In this document: positions 27,873 to 36,192 of the stretch, piece after piece | How positions within the stretch are numbered: the first letter of the stretch is position 1 | How the letters are laid out: each line of letters starts with the position of its first letter | DNA from: Peribacillus sp. FSL E2-0218 | Lineage (GTDB): Bacteria > Bacillota > Bacilli > Bacillales > DSM-1321 | Direction of reading: 5' to 3' | DNA length: 64,000 nucleotides | Assembly: GCF_037992945.1 (NCBI RefSeq) | Contig: NZ_CP150304.1 | Span: forward strand, 350,001-414,000 | The notes under the pieces: model-generated | Database searches by the model: none | What the model was told of the DNA's origin: nothing | The model's input: the letters and a program-made list of their open reading frames with translations, nothing else | Made by a program: the position numbers and the translations under genes

Positions 27873-29027
27873 ATGAAATTCAAAAGGGTTGGTTTTTTAA
27901 TCATTACTAGTTCAACGATTTTGGTTACTCTTTCAATCATTATTAGCGGATTCATCATCAGTTTAAACATTAGCTACCAATATAAATTCATTCAAGATTC
28001 TTTAAAACATGTGAAATCAGAGAAATTATTTTCTCAAGTAATGCGTACGGAAAATCATTATTTCTTTCAAGATACCGGTGAAAATTGGCTAACATTAGGA
28101 AGCGTTTCAATGTATCTAATGGAGTTAGGTGTAAATATAAGGACGGATGATATTAGAACGTTTTTAGGGAGTGAACTGCCAGGACTATCCGCTTACGATT
28201 ATGAAATTGCAGTTGCCGGAGAAGGGACTGATATTTCGACTTTACCCTTAGAATCTTCACCACCTACGGATGTTTTGTTAAAAGAAAGAGATGTAGTTGA
28301 AGACGAGCTACAAAATAAAGGGCATGAAGAGGATTCAACAATCAAAAATAGCCCTGAAATTCAAAATAAAACAGTATTTATCTATCAAACCCATAGTTGG
28401 GAATCGTACCTTCCTCTGTTAAGAGGTGCTAAAGTTCCGGATGATGCGATAAGTAACGACAATAGAGTTAATGTCGTCGCCCTCGGAAGTCGTTTAAGTA
28501 ATAAATTGAATGAAAAAGGTATAGGAACGGAACATGATCAAACTAACATGACTAGAGAATTGAATAAGAGACAATGGAAATCAACTAAATCTTATTCCAT
28601 GTCTGGAGCTATCATTGAAGCAAATGCAAACAAAAATGGGAAATTGGAGTATTTTATAGACATCCATCGTGATTCCTCACGTAAAGATATCACGACCAAA
28701 ACTCTAAATGGAAAAGATTACGCGAAACTTTTTTTTGTAGTCGGCAAAGGCAATGAAAAATATGAAAAAAACCTGCAGTTTGTAAAAAAATTAAATACAG
28801 AGCTTGAAAAAAGATATCCAGGTATAAGTCGTGGCATATTCCTGAAACCTAATAGTATGGGTAATGGGGTGTATAACCAAAATATCTCTGAAAAGGCCAT
28901 CCTAATTGAAGTAGGTGGCGTAGATAATGACTTTGAAGAACTAGATAGAAGTATTGATGCGTTTTCTGAAGTGTTTTCATACATCTATTGGAAAGAAAAT
29001 GAAGCGAAAGAGGTAAACGGACAATGA
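27873..29027 (+). CDS. spoIIP: Stage II sporulation protein P (peptidoglycan amidase/endopeptidase)
   Basis: The 384-residue protein has an N-terminal membrane anchor (about 8-30), a linker rich in Glu/Ser, and the SpoIIP catalytic domain (about 168-375). Motifs seen are VFIYQTHSWESYLP with His174 and Glu177, DIHRDS with the second metal His, and EVGGVDN near the C-terminus. SpoIIP degrades septal peptidoglycan during engulfment together with SpoIID and SpoIIM. ATG 27873 follows GGAGGTG. It is not next to gpr as in B. subtilis, so it may be a paralogue and not the main copy. Confidence 0.85.
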   Translation: MKFKRVGFLIITSSTILVTLSIIISGFIISLNISYQYKFIQDSLKHVKSEKLFSQVMRTENHYFFQDTGENWLTLGSVSMYLMELGVNIRTDDIRTFLGSELPGLSAYDYEIAVAGEGTDISTLPLESSPPTDVLLKERDVVEDELQNKGHEEDSTIKNSPEIQNKTVFIYQTHSWESYLPLLRGAKVPDDAISNDNRVNVVALGSRLSNKLNEKGIGTEHDQTNMTRELNKRQWKSTKSYSMSGAIIEANANKNGKLEYFIDIHRDSSRKDITTKTLNGKDYAKLFFVVGKGNEKYEKNLQFVKKLNTELEKRYPGISRGIFLKPNSMGNGVYNQNISEKAILIEVGGVDNDFEELDRSIDAFSEVFSYIYWKENEAKEVNGQ

Positions 29028-29377
29028 AGAAGAGAACAAATAAAAGCTCCTTGAAATGGCTTTTATTCACTTTTTCATCGACCTTCATTAGTTTGCACAT
29101 TATCCAGCATAATCCAGAAGCGGACAACGGACCGGAAGCGTTTATTGGATTCGGGCATGCGCTGCGAGGTGAAAATCCTGAAATGAAGCTTGAGATTAAG
29201 CGGATTTTCAGAGAGGACGACTATGTCGTCACCCATTCCCATCTGATCTTGAACCCGAATGATCCTGGATTGGCTCTGGCCGACTTCTTCCTGCTAGAAG
29301 ATGGCAAGGTCGTTGAGCATTGGGACGTGATCCAGACAGTGCCGGAGAAGGCTAAGAATACAAATAGCATGTTCTAA
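29024..29377 (+). CDS. Chimeric ORF: short foreign head joined to a truncated NTF2/SnoaL-like domain
   Basis: The frame starts in the ATGA overlap with spoIIP (GGTAAACGGAC upstream, weak). The first 27 residues (MKKRTNKSSLKWLLFTFSST..) look like the basic-hydrophobic head of a small membrane or secreted protein. From residue 28 the sequence becomes SnoaL-like (IQHNPEADNGPEAFIGF, VVTHSHLIL, ADFFLLEDGKVVEHWDVIQ), which is the C-terminal two thirds of an NTF2-fold protein. The first helix of that fold is missing, so function is doubtful. The second part is also richer in G+C than the flanks. It is best read as a deletion fusion, probably not functional. Confidence 0.55.
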   Translation: MKKRTNKSSLKWLLFTFSSTFISLHIIQHNPEADNGPEAFIGFGHALRGENPEMKLEIKRIFREDDYVVTHSHLILNPNDPGLALADFFLLEDGKVVEHWDVIQTVPEKAKNTNSMF

Positions 29378-29420
29378 TTGGTACGCTGCAAGCTCATCAA
29401 GCTCTTGCAGCGTACCAATT
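29376..29420 (+). terminator. Long perfect inverted repeat after the chimeric ORF
   Basis: AATTGGTACGCTGCAAG (29376-29392) and its exact complement CTTGCAGCGTACCAATT (29404-29420) make a 17-bp stem with an 11-base loop. It begins at the stop codon. No T-run follows. It is probably the terminator that came with the NTF2-like gene. Confidence 0.6.
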
Positions 29421-29539
29421 GGGTAACTTGTGATTCCTATATTACGCAGGCGTATCATCGCTCATAGGCGACACATCATCGAAAGAAACGAGTTTACATA
29501 TACGATCGTTATTACTAAATCATCATGTTATCAATAGTT

Positions 29540-29748
29540 CTTTATGCCTCGTTGCATACATGTTCGCTTTTATAAAACTTTTCCCGGCACCTTTTAGGGA
29601 ATACCTTCTGAGATTCCCCGAACAACTCTTCCAAGCTCACCAAATCCTCTATCAAGTGCCACAAAATAATAACTTTCCATTTATCTGTGACTGAGCATAC
29701 CACTGTTTTACTCTTGGGAATTTTACCCTAAAATGAAGTTCGAGCCAT
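29540..29748 (-). pseudogene. Decayed HxlR-family transcriptional regulator
   Basis: On the minus strand an ATG at 29748 begins a frame that soon hits a stop. Continuing, the stretch 29700-29640 encodes VVCSVTDKWKVIILWHLIED, the winged-helix core of HxlR regulators (usual form GGKWKVLILWHLL). A frameshift then leads into FGELGRVVRGISEGIP, matching the usual RFxELRRxIPGIS. Total remaining coding length is about 70 codons with stops. Divergent HxlR regulators commonly control NmrA/QorB-type oxidoreductases such as the one downstream, so the regulator has been lost here. Confidence 0.6.
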
Positions 29749-29944
29749 GATAAATCATAATGGTCATATTTTTATGACTACTTTTATTTTTTGAACTATG
29801 GATATACCATATACCTATACTTGATAACACAAAAAGTAAATCTTTTTATAGCCAGTCGAGTACACGGTAAGAAGTAACGAGCTGATAGTACAGACCAGTT
29901 AAAACAACAATCAATAAGACAAAATATATATGGAGGAAAACACA
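29749..29944 (+). promoter_or_regulatory. Promoter region of the NmrA-family gene
   Basis: The stretch between the dead regulator and the oxidoreductase is very AT-rich and holds GATATACCATATACC around 29800-29816, a near-direct repeat typical of small winged-helix operators. I cannot define the -35/-10 with confidence. Confidence 0.3.
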
Positions 29945-30811
29945 ATGAAGATATTAGTAACAGGTGCTACAGGAAAATTAGGCTCAAAAGTAGTTGAAGC
30001 CCTATTGAAAATTGTACCGGCAAGCCAACTTGCTGTCAGTGTACGTAATATGGACAAAGCGGAACAATTACGTGCACGTGGAGTGGACATCCGCCAAGGA
30101 GATTTTGACCATCCAGAAACATTGGATACTGCTTTTGAAGGGATTGACCGTTTATTGATCATTTCCGCGGATGGTGACAATGAAACAAGAATTCCACAAC
30201 ACAGAAATGCGGTAGCTGCGGCAGAGCGTGCCGGAGTCAAATTTATTGCTTATACTAGCATAACGAATGCAAAGGAAAGTAAAAACTTCCTTGCTCCCAC
30301 TCATCAGGCAACAGAAGAAGCTATTTTAAAAACAGGAATTCCTTATTCTTTTTTACGAAACAACTGGTACCTGGAGAATGAAATTTCAAGTATTCAAGGT
30401 GTTCTAGCCGGAGCTCCATGGGTGACATCAGCAGGAAATGGCAAGGTAGGCTGGGCACTTCAACAAGATTATGCAGAAGCTGCAGCTGCGGTCCTATCTG
30501 GTAAAGGGCACGAAAACACCATCTACGAGCTTTCTGGAAAGTTAATGACTCAAGAAGAACTTGCTTCCACTCTGGGCACTGTATTAGGTAAAGAAGTACC
30601 TGTGCAACAGGTTGATGATGCTACCTATACGGATATAATGAAAGGCGCTGGTGTACCGGATTTCCTTCTTCCTATGCTTGTTGATATCCAAAAAGACATT
30701 CGTGAAGGCACATTAGAGGTTGAGAGCCATGATCTCGAGAAACTTCTCGGACGAACCGTTACACCAACGAAAGAGGCACTTACTCAAATTGTTAAAGGAA
30801 ATATCCAATAA
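29945..30811 (+). CDS. NmrA-family NAD(P)H-dependent oxidoreductase (QorB/YtfG-like)
   Basis: ATG 29945 is chosen because GGAGG lies at 29932-29936 before it. The 288-residue protein has the atypical short-chain Rossmann motif GATGKLG (residues 8-14), DIRQGDFDHPETL, RLLIISAD and YTSITNA, as in quinone oxidoreductase 2 (QorB/YtfG). It probably reduces quinones in response to electrophile stress. It has a complete length and no damage, although its likely HxlR regulator is decayed. Confidence 0.85.
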   Translation: MKILVTGATGKLGSKVVEALLKIVPASQLAVSVRNMDKAEQLRARGVDIRQGDFDHPETLDTAFEGIDRLLIISADGDNETRIPQHRNAVAAAERAGVKFIAYTSITNAKESKNFLAPTHQATEEAILKTGIPYSFLRNNWYLENEISSIQGVLAGAPWVTSAGNGKVGWALQQDYAEAAAAVLSGKGHENTIYELSGKLMTQEELASTLGTVLGKEVPVQQVDDATYTDIMKGAGVPDFLLPMLVDIQKDIREGTLEVESHDLEKLLGRTVTPTKEALTQIVKGNIQ

Positions 30812-30909
30812 ATAGTTATTGTTAGAAAAACACGTTTGACGTTGAACAACAAAAATGGTCTAGTCTTAAACAAATGAAATGATTTATAACAATAAATAGA
30901 GGTGTTTTT

Positions 30910-31614
30910 ATGCAAGTAGAGATTTGGGCAGACTTTGCATGTCCATTCTGTTTTATTGGCAAACGTCGCTTCGAAAAAGCGCTAGAGGAATTTGAGCACA
31001 ACGATGGTATTGAAATTGTATACCGAAGTTTCGAACTGGATCCCAATGCTCCCAAACATGTGTCTCATGATGTTTATGACATGCTCTCCAACAGATATGG
31101 CATGAGCCGTCAGGAAGCCATCAACATGAATCAGAGTGTGATCAAACAGGCAGCAGACGAAGGACTTCAGTTTCAGTATGAAGGCATGGTGCTAACGAAT
31201 ACATTCGATGCACATCGACTAAGACATTTCGCTGATCAATACAGTAAGGGTGCTGTGGTATCGGAGCTGTTGTTCCAAGCTTATTTCACCAAATCAAAGG
31301 ATTTGAGCGACCACACAATGCTCGCCGACCTGGCAGTTGAAGCAGGACTTGATCGTGAAGAAGCCCTCTTCATGCTCGCTGGTAAGCAGTTCGCTGAGCA
31401 AGTGCGTTCGGATGAAGAAAAAGGTAGACGTCTTGGTATACGCGGTGTTCCATTCTATGTCATTAACCATAAACATACGGTATCAGGCGCTCAGGCAGGC
31501 ACTGTGTTCCTGAACGCTTTACAGCAGGGGTGGGAAGACCAGCAACAACTGAAAATTGTAAAATCGACGAGCGATGCTGCTTGTGCAGATGGCTCCTGTG
31601 TCATTAAGGACTGA
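30910..31614 (+). CDS. DsbA/FrnE-family oxidoreductase
   Basis: The 234-residue cytoplasmic protein starts with VEIWADFACPFCFIGKRRFE, giving the thioredoxin-fold active site Cys11-Pro-Phe-Cys14. The rest follows the FrnE pattern (YRSFELDPNAP, NTFDAHRL, GIRGVPFYVIN with the cis-Pro loop, VSGAQ). A second pair, CADGSC, lies at the C-terminus, a feature seen in some FrnE proteins. It likely performs disulfide exchange under oxidative stress. GAGGTG precedes ATG 30910. A 98-bp gap and no terminator separates it from the oxidoreductase upstream, so co-transcription is possible. Confidence 0.88.
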   Translation: MQVEIWADFACPFCFIGKRRFEKALEEFEHNDGIEIVYRSFELDPNAPKHVSHDVYDMLSNRYGMSRQEAINMNQSVIKQAADEGLQFQYEGMVLTNTFDAHRLRHFADQYSKGAVVSELLFQAYFTKSKDLSDHTMLADLAVEAGLDREEALFMLAGKQFAEQVRSDEEKGRRLGIRGVPFYVINHKHTVSGAQAGTVFLNALQQGWEDQQQLKIVKSTSDAACADGSCVIKD

Positions 31615-31661
31615 CGTCAAAGTACGAGAAAATGATGAACGAGTATAGCGTTGTGCAGTAT

Positions 31662-31690
31662 GAGGGAGGTTGAAAAATCTCCCTCTTTTT
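31662..31690 (+). terminator. Terminator after the FrnE gene
   Basis: GAGGGAG (31662-31668) pairs with CTCCCTC (31679-31685), followed by TTTTT. Confidence 0.85.
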
Positions 31691-32194
31691 GTGCGCTAGG
31701 CTTGAGTGGAATCCATGCTGCTAGTGATTTAGCACAGTCAAAAATGAATGATCTGGAGCTTTGGCAAGTAGAAATACAAAGTGGTGTATACTCTTCAAAA
31801 TAAAATTTTGAGGAGGAAAATATAAGGTCATTATAGAACAAAAAAACATGGAGCCACTCAGCAACTCCATAAAGGCTTCTTAATCGTATGATCGGAGGGT
31901 CTTACAATTGTCCATGTTCAAGAGATGCTAATTTTTAAATGCATATCAAAATCAAGACATTGCAATAATCATGATGTCGTATGTCCGTGAAAAGTATAAG
32001 CATGTAAGTCAAAAAGTACTTTTTAACTGAAGGAGCACCTGATGTCTATCACTTCTACGAGAAGGACGGTCATCAATCCTTTGATAATAGGGATGAGTGT
32101 TAAGAACCTCTAGATAATTCGATAAAAAAATAAATGAATAGTAATGATAAGATCAATTGGTTTATATCTTTATATATCAAAGGGGGGGATACCT
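31691..32194 (+). other. Gene-poor stretch with coding debris
   Basis: About 500 bp without an intact gene. A TGAGGAGGAAAA ribosome-like site near 31810 leads into fragments in different frames, for example AIIMMSYVREKYKHVSQK (near 31960) and TEGAPDVYHFYEKDGHQSF (32029-32085), ending at TAA 32101. They look like one broken protein, which I do not recognise. Promoter elements for the DinB gene were not resolved. Confidence 0.4.
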
Positions 32195-32680
32195 ATGGAA
32201 AAGCTAGAATATGAATGGGTGAAACAAACACGTCAGATTTTATTGGACCAGTGTGGAGAATTGGCTGAAGCTGATTTTACTAAAGAGTTTGAATTTGGTT
32301 TTCAGAGTATTAGAAATTCTTTAGTTCATGTGGCAGGCTGCTATCATGCTTGGTTAGGTTCTTTTGTACTTTCAGAAACATCATCGCCTTTATTTACGAA
32401 GGAAGTGATTAATAATATGCAGTTTGATGATATTCAACGTTATTTTCAACAAGCAGATATATATGTAGAACGTGTATTTGAACAATTCACAAACAAATTT
32501 GATGAGGTTATCGACAAAGAGCTTTCTTGGAGAACCGGCAGTGGGCTTGTAAAAAAAACGCCACGCCAATTACTATTCCATACCATTACACATGAGTCGC
32601 ACCATAAAGGGCAAATTGTAACGATGCTGCGTATTCTTGGCCATATACCTGAAAATACAGACATATTGGGGCTGCCTTAA
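32195..32680 (+). CDS. DinB-family metal-binding protein
   Basis: The start ATG 32195 has AGGGGGGGAT directly upstream; a frame opening at 32144 lacks a site. The 161-residue protein is a four-helix DinB/YfiT-like bundle. Metal ligands are visible in LVHVAGCYHAWL (His near 44) and HTITHESHHKGQI (His near 130-137). DinB-like proteins of Bacillus are often thiol transferases (bacillithiol-dependent) or of unknown function. No partner gene is evident. Confidence 0.82.
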   Translation: MEKLEYEWVKQTRQILLDQCGELAEADFTKEFEFGFQSIRNSLVHVAGCYHAWLGSFVLSETSSPLFTKEVINNMQFDDIQRYFQQADIYVERVFEQFTNKFDEVIDKELSWRTGSGLVKKTPRQLLFHTITHESHHKGQIVTMLRILGHIPENTDILGLP

Positions 32681-32862
32681 TTCGCTACATGATGGATATC
32701 GAAGGATCAGGAGCACGATTCTTGAGGAAGATTCGTCGCCCTTCATGAACGAAAGGGACAGGATAGCTGAAGAAGGGACAACACGTTTTAGAGGGATCTT
32801 CACCTTGATGATCGAAATAAATAGTAACTGGATTTTTTCAGGTGAAGATAATGGAGGATATT

Positions 32863-33579
32863 ATGAGGCTAAAACCAATTGAAGCGGCACAACAGTTTAT
32901 CTTTAAGCATTTTCCAAATTGCCAAGGATCTTTATTAGCTGGAAGTGTCGTTCGAGGTGAAGCGACAGACACATCGGACCTTGATATTGTTGTTTTTGAT
33001 AAAGACCTTACTTCCCCTTACAGAGAGTCATTCATTGACTTTGGATGGGCTATAGAGGTTTTTGTACATAATCTAACCTCGTATAAGCATTTTTTTGAAA
33101 GTGATTGCGAGGTAGCAAGGCCATCTTTGCCTAGGATGGTTTCAGAAGGAATTATTTTAAAAGATGACGGAATAATAGAACCCATAAAAAAAGAGGCGAA
33201 AGAAATATTGGACCAGGGTCCGAAGAAATGGTCAGATGAAACCATTAAAACGAAGCGATATTTTATAACTGATGCACTAGACGATTTAATAGGCTGTAAA
33301 TATAGAGCCGAAGAAATTTTTATTGCTAATACTTTAGCTGAACTTGTTAGTGAATTTTATTTAAGATCAAACCTTCAATGGATTGGCACTTCTAAATGGA
33401 TGGTACGTTCCTTAAAACAATATGACCGGAAATTCGCTAATCATTTTGTTGAAGCCTTTGATGTTTTATATAGGACAGGTGATAAAAATAAAGTTGTGCA
33501 ATTAGTTGATAAGGTTTTGGAACCATATGGTGGACAGTTGTTTGATGGATTTTCGTTGGGGAAAAATCAGCCTCAATAA
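32863..33579 (+). CDS. Nucleotidyltransferase-fold protein
   Basis: ATG 32863 follows GGAGG at 32853-32857 closely; upstream in-frame ATGs at 32842 and 32851 overlap that site. The 238-residue protein has the polymerase-beta-type motif GSVVRGEATDTSDLDIVVF (about 24-42), with Asp-x-Asp for metal binding, and an IEVFVHN strand. The C-terminal half is helical. Family relatives include aminoglycoside nucleotidyltransferases and minimal tRNA/protein-modifying nucleotidyltransferases; the substrate cannot be told from sequence. Confidence 0.8.
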   Translation: MRLKPIEAAQQFIFKHFPNCQGSLLAGSVVRGEATDTSDLDIVVFDKDLTSPYRESFIDFGWAIEVFVHNLTSYKHFFESDCEVARPSLPRMVSEGIILKDDGIIEPIKKEAKEILDQGPKKWSDETIKTKRYFITDALDDLIGCKYRAEEIFIANTLAELVSEFYLRSNLQWIGTSKWMVRSLKQYDRKFANHFVEAFDVLYRTGDKNKVVQLVDKVLEPYGGQLFDGFSLGKNQPQ

Positions 33580-33861
33580 TAACCATCACTTCCTAGCTCC
33601 TGATAGATACAGTCTGGTTTCAAATCGTATGTGCGATCTGTCTATAGCAACCACTTGCTTTTTTAAATCTGGTGTAAACGTTTTTTTTCTGGTTTCCTCA
33701 CATATCGTGCATAATTCTATTTGTAGTAATTTTTTATTGTTCAGCTAAGCGGAGCCTCGTCATTAAAACGTTCTATTTAAGTCTGCTACCCATTTGAAAA
33801 AGGGGGCGTCTTGTATATAAAAAGTTTATTCTAGTTTCAATATATTAGGAGGAAGAGTCAG

Positions 33862-34221
33862 ATGGGAATAAAATGGATTGGTGTTAGCGTCCTCACCGGA
33901 TTCTTTCTACTGGAGCTTGCTGCGATGGCTGCGTTCAGTTACTGGGGTTATCATATTAAGACAGGAGCAGCGGTCAGCGTTATACTCGCATTTGCCACCC
34001 CCGTGGTCATAGCCGCTTTATGGAGTATGTTTCTCTCTCCGAAGGCACCGCTCCCCATCTTCTCCTTCTCCATCCGAACGACGCTTAAGCTGGTTGTGTT
34101 CATTGTTGCTTCCGCATCTTTGTATGCAAGCGGTCAAAGCGCGCTCGCGGTTATTTTTCTGACGATGTCCCTTCTTATCGTGGCAGCAGTCTTTATCTTG
34201 AAACTTCATAAAGTGAATTAA
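33862..34221 (+). CDS. DUF2568 (YrdB-like) membrane protein
   Basis: The 119-residue protein has four hydrophobic helices, with FLLELAAMAAFSYWGYH at the start and ALWSMFLSPKAP near 53-64, both typical of YrdB/DUF2568 proteins of unknown function. TAGGAGGAAG precedes ATG 33862. Its DNA is richer in G+C than the flanks, so it may be acquired. Bases 33580-33861 hold no recognisable feature. Confidence 0.75.
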   Translation: MGIKWIGVSVLTGFFLLELAAMAAFSYWGYHIKTGAAVSVILAFATPVVIAALWSMFLSPKAPLPIFSFSIRTTLKLVVFIVASASLYASGQSALAVIFLTMSLLIVAAVFILKLHKVN

Positions 34222-34359
34222 ATGGATTAGTCTAAAACCGAACATCAATAATCGGGCGCCTATCTGGAATAAGGAGATGTGATAGGTGAAGAAGGGAAAT
34301 TCCCCATTTTAACGAATTAAAATAAACGCAGCAAAAGTTTTTGTAATATAATAATTTAT

Positions 34360-34387
34360 AATTCCGCCCCCTTTTGTCTACAAACTG
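34360..34387 (+). mobile_element. Right-end remnant of an IS1182-family element
   Basis: AATTCCG followed by CCCCCTTTTGTCTACAAACTG matches the right end of the intact element at 58527-58554 almost base for base, including the terminal CTG. The left part of this copy is gone. It abuts the terminator at 34388, as the intact copy abuts its terminator. Confidence 0.75.
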
Positions 34388-34414
34388 AGCCCTACTCTAA
34401 TGAGAAGGGCTTTT
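34388..34414 (+). terminator. Terminator next to the IS remnant
   Basis: AGCCCTACTC (34388-34397), loop TAAT, GAGAAGGGCT (34402-34411) with one mismatch, then TTT. Its owner upstream gene is unclear because of the IS debris. Confidence 0.65.
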
Positions 34415-34484
34415 AACATTTTATAAATATTCGAAGTCTGTTAATAAGCTGTTTTTTCGGCGGTGCTATTATCGCTGTATCAAA

Positions 34485-34700
34485 TTGGACATGGCAAGGT
34501 GCATGAACAATTTTTTAAGTCCCCTTAGAGTAGTCCAACGCATACCATGCTTTTCTTTTGCATCTGCGAATACACCTCGATCGTTTCTATACGTTTCGCA
34601 TATATAACTTTACATCCTGATGATGACGCAGACGAACTGACCTTCCATATCTGTTTGTTAAATAACAAAAATGACTCGAGGGAGGGGCTCACCGGCCGCC
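34485..34700 (-). pseudogene. Scrambled IS1182-family transposase fragment
   Basis: On the minus strand 34508-34665 matches the last quarter of the intact transposase gene (around 58250-58360) with scattered changes. Translated, KVIYAKRIETIE corresponds to KPIYAKRKETIE of the intact protein, and a frameshift follows directly. Beside it, TTGGACATGGCAAGGT (34485-34500) matches bases near 58416-58431 in the opposite orientation. So the piece was inverted or rearranged after insertion. It cannot encode a transposase. Confidence 0.75.
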
Positions 34701-34913
34701 TGATAAGCGAGTGCCTCTCGTCTGCAGTATGAGCCTTTTTTCTCACATTAAGTTATCTAATGATGGAATAACAGGTAGTTGTTAACATTTGGGTATATTG
34801 AATTTTCTGAAAATTATTGATACTATAATGATGATTATATTCCAGTAAGGATTGAAGCTTTATGGGACCATTTATTAGAAAGAACATACTACAATCTTAA
34901 AGGAGTGGATTTA
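34701..34913 (+). other. Short intergenic stretch before the amidohydrolase
   Basis: GGGGCTCA near 34685 and TGAGCC at 34730 followed by TTTTTT could form a long-loop terminator. An AT-rich promoter region lies around 34780-34840 (GATACTATAATGATG near 34819). Nothing else is seen. Confidence 0.35.
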
Positions 34914-36116
34914 ATGGATCAATTATTTAAAGGATTAGATGATATTTATAACGAAATCGTCGATATTCGGCGCTATCTTCATCAACATCCCGAGCTTTCT
35001 TTTGAAGAAGTGAATACAGCTAATTATATTGCGGCCTACCATGAAAAACTTGGGCATGAAGTACGCAAAAATGTAGGGGGAAATGGTGTTTTAGCTTATC
35101 TGGAAGGAGATAAACCAGGGCCGACGGTTGCAGTACGGGCGGACTTTGATGCACTTCCGATTCATGAACAAACGGACGTCCCGTTTAAATCGGTTAACGA
35201 AGGAGTCATGCATGCATGCGGCCATGATGGGCATACAGCAACATTATTAGGTCTTGCAAAGGTTCTGAATGGCATGAAGTCGGAAATTGAAGGGACCGTG
35301 GTTTTTCTCCATCAACATGCCGAAGAATTGCCACCGGGTGGGGCCATTGCCATGATAGAAGATGGCTGCCTAAATGGGGTGGATGTTATTTTTGGGACGC
35401 ACTTACAGGCGCAGATGCCTTTAGGTGAAATTGGTTATCGGTCAGGCCCGCTCCAAGCAGCACCTGATCGATTTGATATAACCATTCAGGGTAAAGGCGG
35501 ACATGGCGCTGCTCCGCATGAAACAAAGGACAGTATTGTAATTGGAGGACAGCTGATAGGCAATCTGCAACAAATCGTTAGCCGGAAAGTAGATCCATTG
35601 GAATCTGCCGTTGTATCTGTTTGTGCCTTTGAAGCAAAAAATCCTTACAATGTCATTGCAGATACAGCTACATTGACTGGTACGGTCCGAACATTTAAAG
35701 AAGAAATTCGTAATTTTATCGAAAAAGAAATTGAAAGAGTCGTGAAGGGAACATGTATTGTATCCGATGCAACCTATGACTATACATATACAAGAGGGTA
35801 TCCGACGACAGTGAACCACAAGGAGGAAACTGAATTCGTTGCGAAATTGGCTCACTCTGTACCTGGCGTTGAAGCTGTTAATGAAACCCCGCCTATTATG
35901 GGCGGTGAAGACTTTTCCTATTATTTGGAAAAAGTAAAAGGAACATTCTTTTTCACAGGAGCAAAAAGTCCCGATTGGGAGCAAGCCTATCCACATCATC
36001 ATCCAAAGTTTGACATCGATGAACGCTCATTATTAATCGCTGCAAAAACCCTTGGGGTAGCAACTTTACAATACATGAAGAATAATGCAAAGACTTTATC
36101 ATCACAACAAGTATAA
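34914..36116 (+). CDS. M20-family amidohydrolase (N-acyl-amino acid/hippurate type)
   Basis: ATG 34914 has AAAGGAGTGG eight bases upstream; an in-frame GTG at 34905 lies within that site. The 400-residue enzyme has the M20D signature: RRYLHQHPELSFEE, RADFDALPI, MHACGHDGHTA (metal Cys/His near 97-104), FLHQHAEELPPGG (catalytic Glu pair), and PIMGGEDFSYY with a late metal His in YPHHHPKFD. A dimerisation domain sits in the middle. Such enzymes hydrolyse N-acyl or carbamoyl-like amino acid amides. Two downstream membrane genes suggest uptake of its substrate or export of its product. The true substrate is unknown. Confidence 0.88.
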   Translation: MDQLFKGLDDIYNEIVDIRRYLHQHPELSFEEVNTANYIAAYHEKLGHEVRKNVGGNGVLAYLEGDKPGPTVAVRADFDALPIHEQTDVPFKSVNEGVMHACGHDGHTATLLGLAKVLNGMKSEIEGTVVFLHQHAEELPPGGAIAMIEDGCLNGVDVIFGTHLQAQMPLGEIGYRSGPLQAAPDRFDITIQGKGGHGAAPHETKDSIVIGGQLIGNLQQIVSRKVDPLESAVVSVCAFEAKNPYNVIADTATLTGTVRTFKEEIRNFIEKEIERVVKGTCIVSDATYDYTYTRGYPTTVNHKEETEFVAKLAHSVPGVEAVNETPPIMGGEDFSYYLEKVKGTFFFTGAKSPDWEQAYPHHHPKFDIDERSLLIAAKTLGVATLQYMKNNAKTLSSQQV

Positions 36117-36192
36117 AAAAATAGTGAAAATAAGGGGGCCTATTCACATTTGGCCCCTTAATTAACACCAATAATGAAAAGGGATGATAAAG

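Noticed and set aside
32637..32882. Open frame of 81 codons between the DinB and nucleotidyltransferase genes
   Set aside because: It overlaps both real genes in another frame, has no ribosome site and no family pattern.
34547..34732. Plus-strand 61-codon frame
   Set aside because: It is antisense to the transposase remnant read on the minus strand.
35442..36002. Long minus-strand frame (186 codons) inside the amidohydrolase gene
   Set aside because: Low-complexity Cys/Phe/Ile-rich translation, no ribosome site, and the sense strand encodes a complete M20 enzyme.
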